The notes under the pieces were generated by a model, which was given only the letters and a program-made list of their open reading frames with translations, was not told the origin of the DNA and did no database searches. Shown here one piece after another: positions 8,501-18,377 of a DNA stretch of 64,000 bases. This DNA is from Motilimonas sp. E26 (lineage in GTDB: Bacteria > Pseudomonadota > Gammaproteobacteria > Enterobacterales > CBDFNC01): positions 59,465-123,464 of the forward strand of contig NZ_JAIBHJ010000013.1 in NCBI RefSeq assembly GCF_021278025.1. Direction: 5' to 3'. The translations under genes and the position numbers were made by a program. How positions within the stretch are numbered: position 1 is the stretch's first letter; every line of letters begins with the position of its first letter.

Positions 8501-9146
8501 ACATCATCCAGAATCTACCATGATTCAAGCGTTTACCGCTGGTGAGTTACCCGCTTCTCTTTCAATCGCGGTGAGTATTCACTTAGACTTATGTCCGCAC
8601 TGTAAAGCCATTGCAGCAAAAATGACCCAAGCTTTAGCAGATGAAGAATTTAACGAAGAGCTTGATTTATCTGCTAGCGAAGATTTTTCTGCCATGATGG
8701 CGAACATCACGGCAGAGCCTGTTACCCACCAGCTAGCGCCGGTTAAAGCGGCCACTACAATAAAAGTGGAGCAAAAAGTTTATACTTTACCGCGCGCTTT
8801 GAATAAGTTTGCGGATAGTAAATGGAGCGGCCTAGGTAATATTCAACGAGCCCGGCTTCCCCTTGAAGAAGGTGAAGTTCATGCTAGCTTGCTGCAAATA
8901 GGCGAAGACAGCGCGATACCACACCATACCCATAAGGGATATGAGTTAACTCTACTTTTGGATGGCTGTTTTGAAGATGAGTCGGGTCGCTATGAAAAAG
9001 GTGACTTTATTATCTTAAATGGTGAGCATCAACATAGTCCTTATACGGCTGAAGGTTGTTTGTGTTATACCGTGTCCAATGCACCGCTGCATTTTACCTC
9101 TGGTGTGAGCAAACTGCTTAATCCTATTGGGCGTTTTTTGTACTAA
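8493..9146 (+). CDS. chrR: ChrR-type anti-sigma factor with cupin domain
   Basis: A 217-residue anti-sigma factor. The N-terminal zinc anti-sigma domain carries H4/H5, H30, C34 and C37 (HLDLCPHC), matching the zinc ligands of ChrR. The C-terminal cupin domain (about 110-200) has HHTHKGYELTLLLDG and a later His in GEHQHSP, which are cupin metal ligands. It would hold the overlapping sigma factor inactive until the oxidative signal is sensed through the cupin domain. Its start codon lies within the last 8 bases of the sigma gene, so translation is coupled. Confidence 0.92.
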   Translation: MIKHHPESTMIQAFTAGELPASLSIAVSIHLDLCPHCKAIAAKMTQALADEEFNEELDLSASEDFSAMMANITAEPVTHQLAPVKAATTIKVEQKVYTLPRALNKFADSKWSGLGNIQRARLPLEEGEVHASLLQIGEDSAIPHHTHKGYELTLLLDGCFEDESGRYEKGDFIILNGEHQHSPYTAEGCLCYTVSNAPLHFTSGVSKLLNPIGRFLY

Positions 9147-9164
9147 ACCATCCAAACAACTATT

Positions 9165-9234
9165 GGCTAGGTTGATGTTGCTTAATAATGAGCATTACTA
9201 ACTCAAATTAACATCATATAAAACCAACCTAGCC
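9165..9234. other. Long stem-loop between chrR and the two-component operon
   Basis: The arms ggctaggttg (9165-9174) and caacctagcc (9225-9234) are perfect complements, with a second inner pairing of gatgtt with aacatc. There is no T-tract directly after it, so it could be an attenuated terminator of the sigma/anti-sigma operon or a processing signal. Confidence 0.45.
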
Positions 9235-9336
9235 GAGCCATCCCACACTAACACACTCTGGTTATTGCTTTTTATCCTTAGCAAGGCTTCAATTAACTCA
9301 TTCAAGCCTATTTAGCCAATAACGACTAGCGATAAT

Positions 9337-10047
9337 ATGAACAGCGCCAAACAAATCTTAATTGTTGATGACGACACTGAAATACGTGAATTACTGCAAC
9401 AATACCTCGCAAAAGCAGGGTTTGCCGTAACCACTGCCGCTGAAGGCATCGAAATGTTTCAGCGTTTAAATGAGATGGTGCCCGATCTTATTATTCTCGA
9501 CATTATGATGCCCGGAGATGATGGCTTTACCCTATGCCAAAAAATTCGCCGTGATTCTAACGTGCCAATCATCATGCTCACCGCGAGCTCAGACGAAACC
9601 GATCGAGTGATTGGGTTAGAAATTGGTGCCGATGATTATATCGCGAAACCTTTCAGCCCCCGTGAATTACTGGCCCGTATTAAAGCCCTGCTGCGACGTG
9701 CGCAGTTTAGTGCCAGCAGTGGTTCACGTTATATTCATTTTGCTAATTGGCGGCTGGATACATTAAAGCGTAGCTTAACAAGCCAAGACAAAGAAGAGTT
9801 GGAGCTATCGGGTGCCGACTACAACCTGCTGATGCTGTTTTTACAACACCCCAATCAAATACTCGATCGCGATACTATTTCTGATGCCACCCGCGGCCGC
9901 GAAGCGCTGCCGATGGAGCGCGGCATTGATGTACAACTCAGTCGGCTACGCCAACGCTTAGGGGACAACGGCAAAAGTCCAAAACTAATAAAAACCATCC
10001 GTGGCGCCGGCTATGTGCTGATAGCAGAAGTGAAACATGAAGGCTAG
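9337..10047 (+). CDS. OmpR-family response regulator
   Basis: A 236-residue response regulator. The receiver domain (residues 5-120) has the acidic pocket VDDD, the phospho-acceptor D55 in IILDIMMPG, T/S in MLTAS and the Lys of IAKPFSP. The C-terminal winged helix (about 135-230) ends in IKTIRGAGYVL. It overlaps the kinase gene by 11 bases, so the two are cotranscribed and coupled. Targets are unknown; the third gene of the operon suggests a solute-uptake signal. Confidence 0.93.
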   Translation: MNSAKQILIVDDDTEIRELLQQYLAKAGFAVTTAAEGIEMFQRLNEMVPDLIILDIMMPGDDGFTLCQKIRRDSNVPIIMLTASSDETDRVIGLEIGADDYIAKPFSPRELLARIKALLRRAQFSASSGSRYIHFANWRLDTLKRSLTSQDKEELELSGADYNLLMLFLQHPNQILDRDTISDATRGREALPMERGIDVQLSRLRQRLGDNGKSPKLIKTIRGAGYVLIAEVKHEG

Positions 10048-11515
10048 TTCCCACCAAATTGCCCAGCTTTGGCGCAATTTATGGCTTAGCCTTTGGCCTA
10101 AGTCACTGCTTAACCGAATGGTGATCATCATCATTTTTTCCGTGGCGTTAGCCCAAGGTATTAGTAGTTTTATTTGGGTTAATTTATTCACCACGCAAGA
10201 GAACACCGCCCTGCAAAGCAACGCCGAACAGTTGGCCAATAGCGCAGCGAGCACGGCCAGTTTCTTTAAAAAATTACCCCTCGAATTTCGTCACATCGTG
10301 CTAGACCAACTGCGAAATATGGGCGGGTCGCGATTTTTTGTGTCGTTAAATAGCGAAGAAATTATCATCAACCCAATCGCCGACTCGCCACAAAAAACCT
10401 TAGTCATAAATAAGATGGACGAAATTTTACGGCATAAGTTAGGGCCAAGTTATCCGATAAAAATAGAGTTTTCGCGGCCAAATGAACTCAAGGTGCTGAA
10501 TAACGACACCTTACTAACCGATTTACCACCGTCTTGGGCCAGTTACTCACTACTCACCAGTAAACTCAACTTACCTATTTTGGTGCTGCAAATTGAACTA
10601 TCCAGTAACGAATGGCTGTATTTAGCGGCGCTGATGCCACCCCCTTATATCGTCGAGCAAAAAGACCTGATCCCCAGCCCACAACTCACTACCATCATCT
10701 TAACCACTATCTTTTTGTTGTTGTTTACTTTTTCACTGTTTCAGTGGCAAACACGGCCTCTGGCTCGATTGGCCCGCGCCGCTTCTGATATGAGTATAGA
10801 CTTACACCAAGCGCCATTAAAAGAAGAAGGCGCGTTAGAGTTGCTAACCGCCACTCGCGCCTTTAATAACATGCAACAAAAGCTGCAGCGCTATATTGCT
10901 GATCGAGAATCGTTATTTAGCGCGATCTCTCATGACTTAAAAACCCCGATTACTCGATTGCGCCTGCGCGCTGAATTGCTCGATGATGAAGCAAAAATCG
11001 AGAAATTTAATACCGATTTAGATGAATTAGAACTAATGGTGAAGGGGGCGCTGCAAACGGTAAAAGATACTGATATTCATGAAAACATAACCGAAATTGA
11101 TATCTTAAAACTGGTCCACCAAGTATGTGAAATTTACCCTGAGCAAACTAAAATAATCGGCCATTATGTGGCGCCCTATCGCGGTAAACCACTAGGCTTA
11201 AAACGCTGCCTGACCAATCTAGTCGACAATGCTATCAAATATGGTAATAAAGCGGTGATCACCCTAATGGACATAGGCGATAATTTACATATCACCATTC
11301 AAGATCAAGGCCCAGGTATTCCTGAGCAAGAGCTTGAGCGCATTTTTAGCCCTTATGTGCGCTTACACAGCGAAGAGCCAGGCTATGGTTTAGGCTTAGG
11401 CATAGTGCGCAATATTGTGCATGCTCATTGCGGTGATATTGAACTCACCAACGCCAGTGATGGCGGTTTACTAATAAAGTTACGCCTGCCTCGCAGTCAT
11501 TACTCGGAGTTATAA
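10037..11515 (+). CDS. Membrane sensor histidine kinase, EnvZ-like
   Basis: A 492-residue inner-membrane kinase. Membrane helix 1 is about residues 27-50, a periplasmic sensor of some 165 residues follows, and membrane helix 2 is about 217-236. A HAMP segment (TRPLARLARAASDMS) leads to the dimerisation domain with the phospho-accepting H299 in FSAISHDLKTPITRL. The ATPase domain shows NLVDNAIKYG, DQGPGIP and GLGLGIVRNI. The gene ends in TAATG, overlapping the solute-binding-protein gene by one base. Confidence 0.93.
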   Translation: MKASSHQIAQLWRNLWLSLWPKSLLNRMVIIIIFSVALAQGISSFIWVNLFTTQENTALQSNAEQLANSAASTASFFKKLPLEFRHIVLDQLRNMGGSRFFVSLNSEEIIINPIADSPQKTLVINKMDEILRHKLGPSYPIKIEFSRPNELKVLNNDTLLTDLPPSWASYSLLTSKLNLPILVLQIELSSNEWLYLAALMPPPYIVEQKDLIPSPQLTTIILTTIFLLLFTFSLFQWQTRPLARLARAASDMSIDLHQAPLKEEGALELLTATRAFNNMQQKLQRYIADRESLFSAISHDLKTPITRLRLRAELLDDEAKIEKFNTDLDELELMVKGALQTVKDTDIHENITEIDILKLVHQVCEIYPEQTKIIGHYVAPYRGKPLGLKRCLTNLVDNAIKYGNKAVITLMDIGDNLHITIQDQGPGIPEQELERIFSPYVRLHSEEPGYGLGLGIVRNIVHAHCGDIELTNASDGGLLIKLRLPRSHYSEL

Positions 11516-12744
11516 TGAAACGCCTGTGCCTATTGTTAGGATTACTTTGCCCATTAAGCTATGCCGGCAATGTCGAGGTATTACATTGGTGGACTTCAGA
11601 CAGTGAAACCAAAGCCCTAAATTTAATTAAGCAATCATTAGTCGATCAAGGCCATCAGTGGCGAGATTTTGCCGTTACCGGTGGCGGTGGCGACAGTGCC
11701 ATGACCGTGTTGCGCACACGGGCAGTATCCGGCAACCCTCCCGCCAGCGCACAAATTAAAGGGCCAGAAATACAAGAATGGGCCTCGTTGCGCTTTTTAT
11801 TGCCCCTAGATGACTTAGCCAAAGAGCAACACTGGTCGACCCTTTACTCGCCAACAGTATTAGACTATTTGCGCTACCAAGATAGTTTTGTCGCAGTGCC
11901 ATTTAACATTCACCGGGTCAATATGCTGTGGCTTAATAAGGCTATTTTTGACGAGCTCAAGTTAACGCCACCAACCACTTGGGCCGAGTTTATTAACACC
12001 GCAAAAATCATCGAAGCAGCCGGTTATATTGGCTTTGCTCATGGCTTACAGCCTTGGCAAGATACGTTATTGTTTGAATCGGTTGCTATCTCGGTGCTAG
12101 GCCCAGACTTGTACCGTGCTATTTTTGTTCAGCATGATCCTAGTAGTTTTCAATCAGCTAAATTAGTCGCGGTATTTGAACAGTTTCGCGCCTTAAGAAA
12201 CCTAGTCGATGCTCAAGCTATCGACCGAAACTGGGACCAAAACACCCAATTATTGATAGCAAAGAAAGCGGCAATGCAAGTGATGGGTAACTGGGTAAAA
12301 GGAGAGCTGAGCTTACAACAACAAAGACCCAATGAAGATTATTACTGCGTTCCCGCGCCTGGTACTCAAGACACCTTTGCTTATAACATCGATACCTTTG
12401 TATTTTTCAAAAAACATCAACAACCCGATAACCAGCAAGCGCAAACCGACCTTGCCAAAAGTATTTCAGGCAAAGAATTACAGGTTAAATTTAACCAAAT
12501 AAAAGGCTCAATTCCGGCACGCCAAGACATCAACCCTGCACTGTTTGATGCTTGCTCACAACAAGATATAAAAGACTTTAGCCAGCTAACTTTATTACCA
12601 TCGTTAGCTCAAGGTATGGCCAATACAGGATTAACCCAAAATGCCATAGTGGATGTGGTTAGCCATTTTTTCAACAACCCTAAGATCACCCCTGAAAAAG
12701 CAGCCCAGCAGCTGATGGTGGCAATAGTCGCCACTCAGTCATAA
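11515..12744 (+). CDS. Periplasmic sugar-type solute-binding protein
   Basis: A 409-residue family-1 extracellular solute-binding protein with a signal peptide (residues 1-17, ending SYA). The mature start NVEVLHWWTSDSE, the VPFNIHRVNMLWLNKAIFDE segment and the TWAEFINTA segment are typical of ABC sugar receptors. No permease or ATPase gene is adjacent on either side. Being the third gene of a regulator-kinase operon, it may hand a ligand signal to the kinase sensor rather than, or as well as, serve a transporter encoded elsewhere. The family is clear; the ligand is unknown. Confidence 0.88.
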   Translation: MKRLCLLLGLLCPLSYAGNVEVLHWWTSDSETKALNLIKQSLVDQGHQWRDFAVTGGGGDSAMTVLRTRAVSGNPPASAQIKGPEIQEWASLRFLLPLDDLAKEQHWSTLYSPTVLDYLRYQDSFVAVPFNIHRVNMLWLNKAIFDELKLTPPTTWAEFINTAKIIEAAGYIGFAHGLQPWQDTLLFESVAISVLGPDLYRAIFVQHDPSSFQSAKLVAVFEQFRALRNLVDAQAIDRNWDQNTQLLIAKKAAMQVMGNWVKGELSLQQQRPNEDYYCVPAPGTQDTFAYNIDTFVFFKKHQQPDNQQAQTDLAKSISGKELQVKFNQIKGSIPARQDINPALFDACSQQDIKDFSQLTLLPSLAQGMANTGLTQNAIVDVVSHFFNNPKITPEKAAQQLMVAIVATQS

Positions 12745-12757
12745 CAAATCTAGCAGG

Positions 12758-12940
12758 TTAATTATCTTGGTCGTCTTCCTGAAAGTCGTCACCCAATTCA
12801 ATCCAAAAGCCGATACCAATTAAAATTAAACTGGTTAGCCAAGTGGCAGTGTTCCCTATAGGGCTGTTTAGCACTATCATCGCGAAGGCAAAAAAGCCCA
12901 AACCAGAATACAGGTTTAATCGCATCATTTGCTGTAACAT
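12758..12940 (-). CDS. Small two-helix membrane protein, unknown function
   Basis: A 60-residue protein with two hydrophobic segments (about residues 10-25 and 30-48) and a very acidic tail (GDDFQEDDQDN). GGAGG stands before the start (ggcctcc on the plus strand), supporting translation. It is convergent with the solute-binding-protein gene. No family recognised. Confidence 0.65.
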   Translation of the reverse strand: MLQQMMRLNLYSGLGFFAFAMIVLNSPIGNTATWLTSLILIGIGFWIELGDDFQEDDQDN

Positions 12941-13107
12941 ATCGGCCTCCTTAGTGATATGCTGCTCCCTTTAAGTCTAATGGCTTTTTTGCACAAAAGT
13001 TGCGCAAATTAAAAATAAGCAGGCAAGACTAAAAATAACCCATAAGCAACGTAATCATTTCAAAACTGGTGAATAAACCACCGTTTTATAGTATAAAAAG
13101 CAGTAAA

Positions 13108-13350
13108 ATGAGCGATATATTTCAACAAGCAGATCACCAATTAGACGCCATCGGCCTACGTTGCCCTGAGCCTGTAATGATGATCAGAAAAACCGTGCGT
13201 AAACTCACCACAGGCGAAACCTTGCTGGTGATCGCGGACGACCCCTCTACTACGCGCGATATTCCCAGTTTTTGTCGCTTTATGGATCATGCTTTAGTGG
13301 CCAGTGAAACGGAAAATCAACCGTATCGCTACTTGATCAAAAAGGGATAG
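13108..13350 (+). CDS. tusA: Sulfur carrier protein TusA
   Basis: A small cytoplasmic sulfurtransferase that passes persulfide sulfur from IscS to the TusBCD relay for 2-thiouridine in tRNA. The catalytic cysteine is in [20 protein letters not shown], and the rest ([25 protein letters not shown]) aligns throughout with E. coli TusA. The start at 13108 (MSDIFQQ) is chosen by that alignment and gives 80 residues. A GTG at 13069 would add 13 unmatched residues. Confidence 0.95.
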   Translation: MSDIFQQADHQLDAIGLRCPEPVMMIRKTVRKLTTGETLLVIADDPSTTRDIPSFCRFMDHALVASETENQPYRYLIKKG

Positions 13351-13500
13351 TTCTCTTTTTAATCAAGGATCATGCTGCAATCTGTGATTCACTCAAAGAA
13401 ATACCGCTCTCAAGGGGATAGAGCAATAATCGCTCTATAAACCCGACGCCATAAAAGTTATACTTGCGCGTATTTTTTTAAGAAAAGCAGCTAAGCCAAT

Positions 13501-14406
13501 ATGCAAAAATTCGATATCAAGACCTTTCAAGGCCTGATCCTTGCGTTGCAAGATTATTGGGCACGCCAAGGCTGTGTAATTGCACAGCCACTCGACATGG
13601 AAGTGGGTGCAGGTACTTTCCACCCGTTAACGTTTTTACGTTCAATTGGCCCTGAGCCAATGAGCAGTGCGTATGTGCAGCCATGTCGCCGTCCTACCGA
13701 TGGCCGTTACGGTGAGAACCCCAACCGTCTGCAACACTACTACCAATTTCAAGTAGTACTGAAGCCATCGCCAGATAATATTCAAGAGCTATACCTAGAC
13801 TCATTAGAAGCGATCGGCATCGACCCTTCTATTCATGATATTCGCTTTGTTGAAGATAACTGGGAATCGCCAACCCTAGGCGCTTGGGGCTTAGGCTGGG
13901 AAATCTGGCTAAACGGCATGGAAGTGACTCAATTTACTTACTTCCAGCAAGTAGGTGGCCTTGAGTGTTCACCTGTGACCGGTGAAATAACTTACGGCTT
14001 AGAGCGTCTTGCCATGTACGTACAAGGCGTCGACAGCGTATATGACTTAGTATGGGCTGATGGCCCAATGGGCCGCGTAACCTACGGTGACATTTTCCAT
14101 CAAAACGAAGTTGAGCAATCTACTTTCAACTTTGAACACGCTGATGTTGATGCGCTATTTGCTGCCTTCGACCAGTGTGAAAAAGAAAGTCACGAATTAA
14201 TCGAAAAAGGCCTGCCTTTACCCGCCTATGAAAAAGTGATGAAAGCCTCTCACTACTTCAACTTGCTAGATGCTCGCCACGCGATCTCGGTCACCGAACG
14301 TCAGCGCTACATTTTACGCGTGCGCACCCTATCAAAAGCGGTAGCAGAAGCATATTACGCAGCGCGTGAAGCCCTTGGCTTCCCACTTTGTAAAGACAAG
14401 GCGTAG
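13501..14406 (+). CDS. glyQ: Glycyl-tRNA synthetase alpha subunit
   Basis: The catalytic alpha subunit of the bacterial alpha2beta2 glycyl-tRNA synthetase, 301 residues as usual. It opens with [22 protein letters not shown] and holds the class II core ([46 protein letters not shown]). glyS follows after 8 bases, so the two subunits are cotranslated from one message. The 150 bases upstream hold the promoter region, in which I could not pick a single clear site. Confidence 0.97.
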   Translation: MQKFDIKTFQGLILALQDYWARQGCVIAQPLDMEVGAGTFHPLTFLRSIGPEPMSSAYVQPCRRPTDGRYGENPNRLQHYYQFQVVLKPSPDNIQELYLDSLEAIGIDPSIHDIRFVEDNWESPTLGAWGLGWEIWLNGMEVTQFTYFQQVGGLECSPVTGEITYGLERLAMYVQGVDSVYDLVWADGPMGRVTYGDIFHQNEVEQSTFNFEHADVDALFAAFDQCEKESHELIEKGLPLPAYEKVMKASHYFNLLDARHAISVTERQRYILRVRTLSKAVAEAYYAAREALGFPLCKDKA

Positions 14407-14414
14407 AGGACAAC

Positions 14415-16481
14415 ATGGAAAATCTATTAATTGAAATTGGTACCGAAGAGTTACCACCAAAATCACTACGCAAACTGGCCGAAGCCTTTGCTGCTAACTT
14501 TGAAACCGAGTTAAGCAATGCTGAATTAACGCACCAAGGGGTACGCTGGTTAGCCTCACCTCGTCGTTTAGCCTTAGTGGTTAGCCAACTACAAGCAGCG
14601 CAAGCAGACAAAATTGTTGAAAAACGTGGCCCAGCAGTAAGTGGCGCATTTGATGCTGACGGTAACCCAACTAAAGCAGCACAAGGTTGGGCGCGCTCAA
14701 ACGGCATTAGCGTTGAGCAAGCCGAACGCTTAGTCACTGACAAAGGCGAATGGTTACTGCACAAAGCAGAAGTGAAAGGTCAGCCAGTATCGGAGCTGAT
14801 CCCAGCATTTGCCGCCAGTGCCTTAGCTAAACTGCCAATCCCAAAACCAATGCGTTGGGGTGCAAAAACCACGCAATTTATTCGCCCAGTACACACAGTA
14901 ACCATGTTGTACGGCAGTGAATTAATTCAAGGTGAACTATTAGGTGTGGCATCCGATCGTACTATTCGTGGTCATCGTTTCTTAGGTGAAGGCGAAATGA
15001 CCATCAATCATGCCGATGAATACGAAAACCTATTGGACATGAAAGGTAAGGTCATCGTTGATTACCAACGTCGTAAAGATGCCATACGCGAACAAGTTGA
15101 TGCCGTTGCCGCCCATGAAAATGGTGTTGCCGATATCGATGAAGATTTACTGGAAGAAGTAAACTCGCTGGTAGAATGGCCGGTGACCATGGTTGGTTCA
15201 TTTGAAGAGAAGTTCTTAGACGTGCCGTCTGAAGCGCTGATCTCAACCATGAAAGACAACCAGAAATACTTCCCAGTATTAGATAAAGACGGCAAGCTGA
15301 TGCCCCGCTTTATCTTTGTTTCTAACATCGTTAGCCGCGATCCGAAACAAGTGGTAGAAGGTAATGAGAAAGTGGTTCGTCCACGCTTAGCAGATGCTGA
15401 ATTCTTCTTCCATACCGATAAGAAAAAGACCCTTGCAAGCCGTTTAGATTCACTTTCAACCGTGTTGTTCCAACAGCAGCTAGGTACGCTAAAAGAGAAG
15501 TCAGAGCGCATTGCTGATTTGGCGCAGTTTATCGCTGACAAAATTGGTGCTAATAGCCAACATGCACAACGTGCTGGTTTACTGTCAAAAACCGACCTAA
15601 TGACCGAAATGGTTATGGAGTTCCCTGACGTACAGGGCGTGATGGGCATGTACTACGCAAAACACGATGGCGAAGCCAACGAAGTAGCACAAGCGCTTAA
15701 TGAGCAATATATGCCGCGCTTCTCTGGTGACCAACTACCTAACTCATTAATTGCTTGTGCAGTAGCACTGGCTGATAAGCTTGATTCGCTGGTCGGTATC
15801 TTCGGTATCGGTCAAACGCCAAAAGGCGACAAAGACCCGTTTGCCCTGCGTCGCGCAGCGATTGGTGTATTACGTATTATCGTAGAAAAAGACCTACCAC
15901 TGGATCTTAATGACCTAGTAGATGCCAGCGCTAAGCTATACGGTGACAAGTTAAGTAATCAAAATGTCGCTGTTGAAGTGGTTGATTTTGTTTTAGGTCG
16001 TTTCCGCGCTTGGTATCAAGAAGCCGGAGTTGAAGTTGACGTGATCCAAGCCGTGCTTGCGAACCGCCCAACTAAGCCTGCCGATTTTGACAAGCGTGTT
16101 AAAGCTGTGAGTCACTTCCGCAGCCTAGACGCAGCTGCTGCACTGGCCGCGGCGAACAAGCGAGTGGGTAACATTTTAGCGAAAAATAACGCGCCCGCTG
16201 ACGGCAAAGTAAATACTGAGTTGTTACAAGAAGCCGCTGAACAAGCACTGGCTAGCCAAGTAGCCGAGCTTAGCGTTGCGCTAGCGCCTTTGTTTGCCAA
16301 AGGTGACTACCAAGCTGCCCTAACTGAACTAGCAGGCTTACGCGAAAGCGTAGATGCCTTCTTCGACTCGGTAATGGTCATGGCTGACGATGAAGCTCTG
16401 AAACAAAACCGTTTAGCACTGTTAACCCAGCTACGCGGCTTGTTCTTGCAGATTGCTGATATTTCACTATTACAAGGCTGA
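14415..16481 (+). CDS. glyS: Glycyl-tRNA synthetase beta subunit
   Basis: The tRNA-recognising beta subunit, 688 residues, the usual length. It starts [18 protein letters not shown] and contains the HD-like [11 protein letters not shown] region and a C-terminal anticodon-binding helical domain. It works with GlyQ from the preceding gene to charge tRNA-Gly. A clear terminator follows at about 16525-16551. Confidence 0.97.
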   Translation: MENLLIEIGTEELPPKSLRKLAEAFAANFETELSNAELTHQGVRWLASPRRLALVVSQLQAAQADKIVEKRGPAVSGAFDADGNPTKAAQGWARSNGISVEQAERLVTDKGEWLLHKAEVKGQPVSELIPAFAASALAKLPIPKPMRWGAKTTQFIRPVHTVTMLYGSELIQGELLGVASDRTIRGHRFLGEGEMTINHADEYENLLDMKGKVIVDYQRRKDAIREQVDAVAAHENGVADIDEDLLEEVNSLVEWPVTMVGSFEEKFLDVPSEALISTMKDNQKYFPVLDKDGKLMPRFIFVSNIVSRDPKQVVEGNEKVVRPRLADAEFFFHTDKKKTLASRLDSLSTVLFQQQLGTLKEKSERIADLAQFIADKIGANSQHAQRAGLLSKTDLMTEMVMEFPDVQGVMGMYYAKHDGEANEVAQALNEQYMPRFSGDQLPNSLIACAVALADKLDSLVGIFGIGQTPKGDKDPFALRRAAIGVLRIIVEKDLPLDLNDLVDASAKLYGDKLSNQNVAVEVVDFVLGRFRAWYQEAGVEVDVIQAVLANRPTKPADFDKRVKAVSHFRSLDAAAALAAANKRVGNILAKNNAPADGKVNTELLQEAAEQALASQVAELSVALAPLFAKGDYQAALTELAGLRESVDAFFDSVMVMADDEALKQNRLALLTQLRGLFLQIADISLLQG

Positions 16482-16524
16482 TAACAACCTAAGGTTGATT
16501 ACCTGACGCGATCATAGTGACTAA

Positions 16525-16551
16525 AACCCGATCATCGTATCGGGTTTTTTT
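16525..16551 (+). terminator. Rho-independent terminator after glyS
   Basis: Stem aacccgat / atcgggtt with loop catcgt, followed by a run of seven T. It ends the glyQS transcript before the peroxiredoxin gene. Confidence 0.9.
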
Positions 16552-16633
16552 ATGTCATCATTTAGCGCTATAGTGATAACGTATTTTCAAAACGCGGATA
16601 GCGCGCATTCTCTCTATAAAATAAGGACACACC

Positions 16634-17107
16634 ATGATTAACGTTGGCGATAAACTACCTGAAGCAACTTTTTCTGTATTAACTTACGAGGGCATGGAAA
16701 ACCCAACCACTGCTGACCTATTTGCTAATAAAACAGTCGTACTTTTTGCTGTACCTGGCGCATTTACCCCTACTTGTTCAGAATCTCACTTACCGGGCTA
16801 CGTAGTATTGGCGGATCAAATTAAAGCCAAAGGCGTTGATAGCATTATTTGTTTATCGGTAAACGATGCGTTTGTGATGCAAGCGTGGGGCGAGATGCAA
16901 AATGCCAATGAACTGATCATGCTCGCTGATGGCGATGCTAGCTTTACCAAAGCCATTGGCTTAGGCAAAGATACTGGCAGCTTCGGCGGCTACCGCTCTT
17001 CACGTTACGCGATGATAGTAAAAGATGGCGTGGTGACACACCTAAACGTAGAGCCAGCAAAAACGTTCGGCGAATCAAGCGCTGAAACCATGTTGGAGTT
17101 GCTATAA
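16634..17107 (+). CDS. Prx5-type peroxiredoxin
   Basis: A 157-residue thiol peroxidase reducing hydrogen peroxide and alkyl hydroperoxides in the cytoplasm. The peroxidatic cysteine is C48 in VPGAFTPTCSESHLPGY, the Prx5 signature. A second cysteine, C73 (SIICLSVND), is in the position seen in the bacterial glutaredoxin-dependent members. No glutaredoxin domain is fused here, unlike the Haemophilus and Vibrio hybrid forms. AAGGA precedes the ATG. It is a single-gene unit. Confidence 0.92.
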   Translation: MINVGDKLPEATFSVLTYEGMENPTTADLFANKTVVLFAVPGAFTPTCSESHLPGYVVLADQIKAKGVDSIICLSVNDAFVMQAWGEMQNANELIMLADGDASFTKAIGLGKDTGSFGGYRSSRYAMIVKDGVVTHLNVEPAKTFGESSAETMLELL

Positions 17108-17229
17108 CTGCAACGGCTTCAACCTGTAGCAAGTCAGCTGTATTTCAAGTGCGATACAGCTGACCAATGAGCCCCCCAACATAAACATTATTAGCCAGAG
17201 TTAGCTCTTATTTTATTCATCGGGCAGAC

Positions 17230-18186
17230 TTAGTAGCTCCAGCTAACCACTTTGTCATCGACAAATTTTACCTTCAGTTTTGCGCCGTTCACACTCCAAA
17301 TTCGAGTAATACTACTCTCTGTTAACAGACCAAATGGGTCAACAACAAACGCTTCTGCATCACCTCCGAATAAAGCTTCTACCTCATTCAATGACATATT
17401 TTCACTTAATACTGCCTTGTCATGCTTAGCTAGCTGAGTCTGTCCTTGTGTCTTAGCGTTACTCAAACAAGGTAACCGATCAGCCTGCCAGTGGCCGTTT
17501 TGATTAACAATCAGCGTTTCATCTTGGCCTTGCTCTTCAAAATTAAACTGACAGTGCCACTGAATACGAACGCGACGATGAGAAACCCACTCGATCGATG
17601 CCGGAACCGATACCAGCTCATCTTGGCATACACTCACCTGTGGTGTCAGGTTTTCAACCTCTTTCAGCACACCTTGTTTTTTCTCTGTTGTTAACTTGCC
17701 GACATAAACTTCATTACCACAAGACATTTCGCCGGAAGTAAAAAAGGCCAGATTAGCACCAGGCGAAACCCCTCCAGCAATCAAGACGCCATCAAGCGTA
17801 TAACGATATCCCGTTGTATGTGAAATAAGCTCATGCCAATGCCACTCACCGCCGGAACCATCAACCAAGTGAAAACCATTTTTTTTATCGTAACCACCAT
17901 ATTGGTAAGTGCGGTGGGTATCATATTCCGAAGGTTTGTTTAGATAAGTCACCTTTCCTTTCGCTAGAGGGATGATTAACTGCTTTCCTTGGCGTTTAAA
18001 ATTTTGGTTCCCCGCCGCCAATAGACAGCTTTCAATCCCTTGCTGCATCATAGCGATTTGTTGTTTCTGACTGAGTGAAGACAGTGGATACTGACACTGA
18101 TCTGGATTTTCTTGCGGTGCAGCGAAACTTTGCCCGCTCGCAAGAGCCGTCAATATGAGAGATATCTTGAGTTTTGTTCTTTTCAT
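17230..18186 (-). CDS. Secreted protein of unknown function
   Basis: No family recognised. The likely start at 18186 gives 318 residues opening with a signal peptide (MKRTKLKISLILTALASGQSFAA). A longer frame begins at 18243, but its first 19 residues look untranslated. The mature protein has several tyrosine- and glycine-rich strands (HRTYQYGGYDKKNGFHLVDGSGGEWHWH) and a few cysteines (for example CQDELVSVP and WHCQFNFEEQ), suggesting a beta-rich periplasmic or outer-surface protein. It ends with a segment comparable to small lipoprotein beta motifs (VEALFGGDAEAFVVDPFGL, then KLKVKFVDDKVVSW). Confidence 0.7.
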   Translation of the reverse strand: MKRTKLKISLILTALASGQSFAAPQENPDQCQYPLSSLSQKQQIAMMQQGIESCLLAAGNQNFKRQGKQLIIPLAKGKVTYLNKPSEYDTHRTYQYGGYDKKNGFHLVDGSGGEWHWHELISHTTGYRYTLDGVLIAGGVSPGANLAFFTSGEMSCGNEVYVGKLTTEKKQGVLKEVENLTPQVSVCQDELVSVPASIEWVSHRRVRIQWHCQFNFEEQGQDETLIVNQNGHWQADRLPCLSNAKTQGQTQLAKHDKAVLSENMSLNEVEALFGGDAEAFVVDPFGLLTESSITRIWSVNGAKLKVKFVDDKVVSWSY

Positions 18187-18377
18187 CGAGTTGTACCATG
18201 TAATAATGATTGTGATATTTTGTTGATGAGAGTTATTCTTCACAAGTTATTACTTAATTTATATTTTACTTTTTCGTTACAGATCTCTTTTACCTTACAT
18301 AACACTCTCATTTTTTATGCATCAATGAATGAGCACAGCAACCAGTGTAGTGAACCACTTAATGAATAAGGCCCTTT

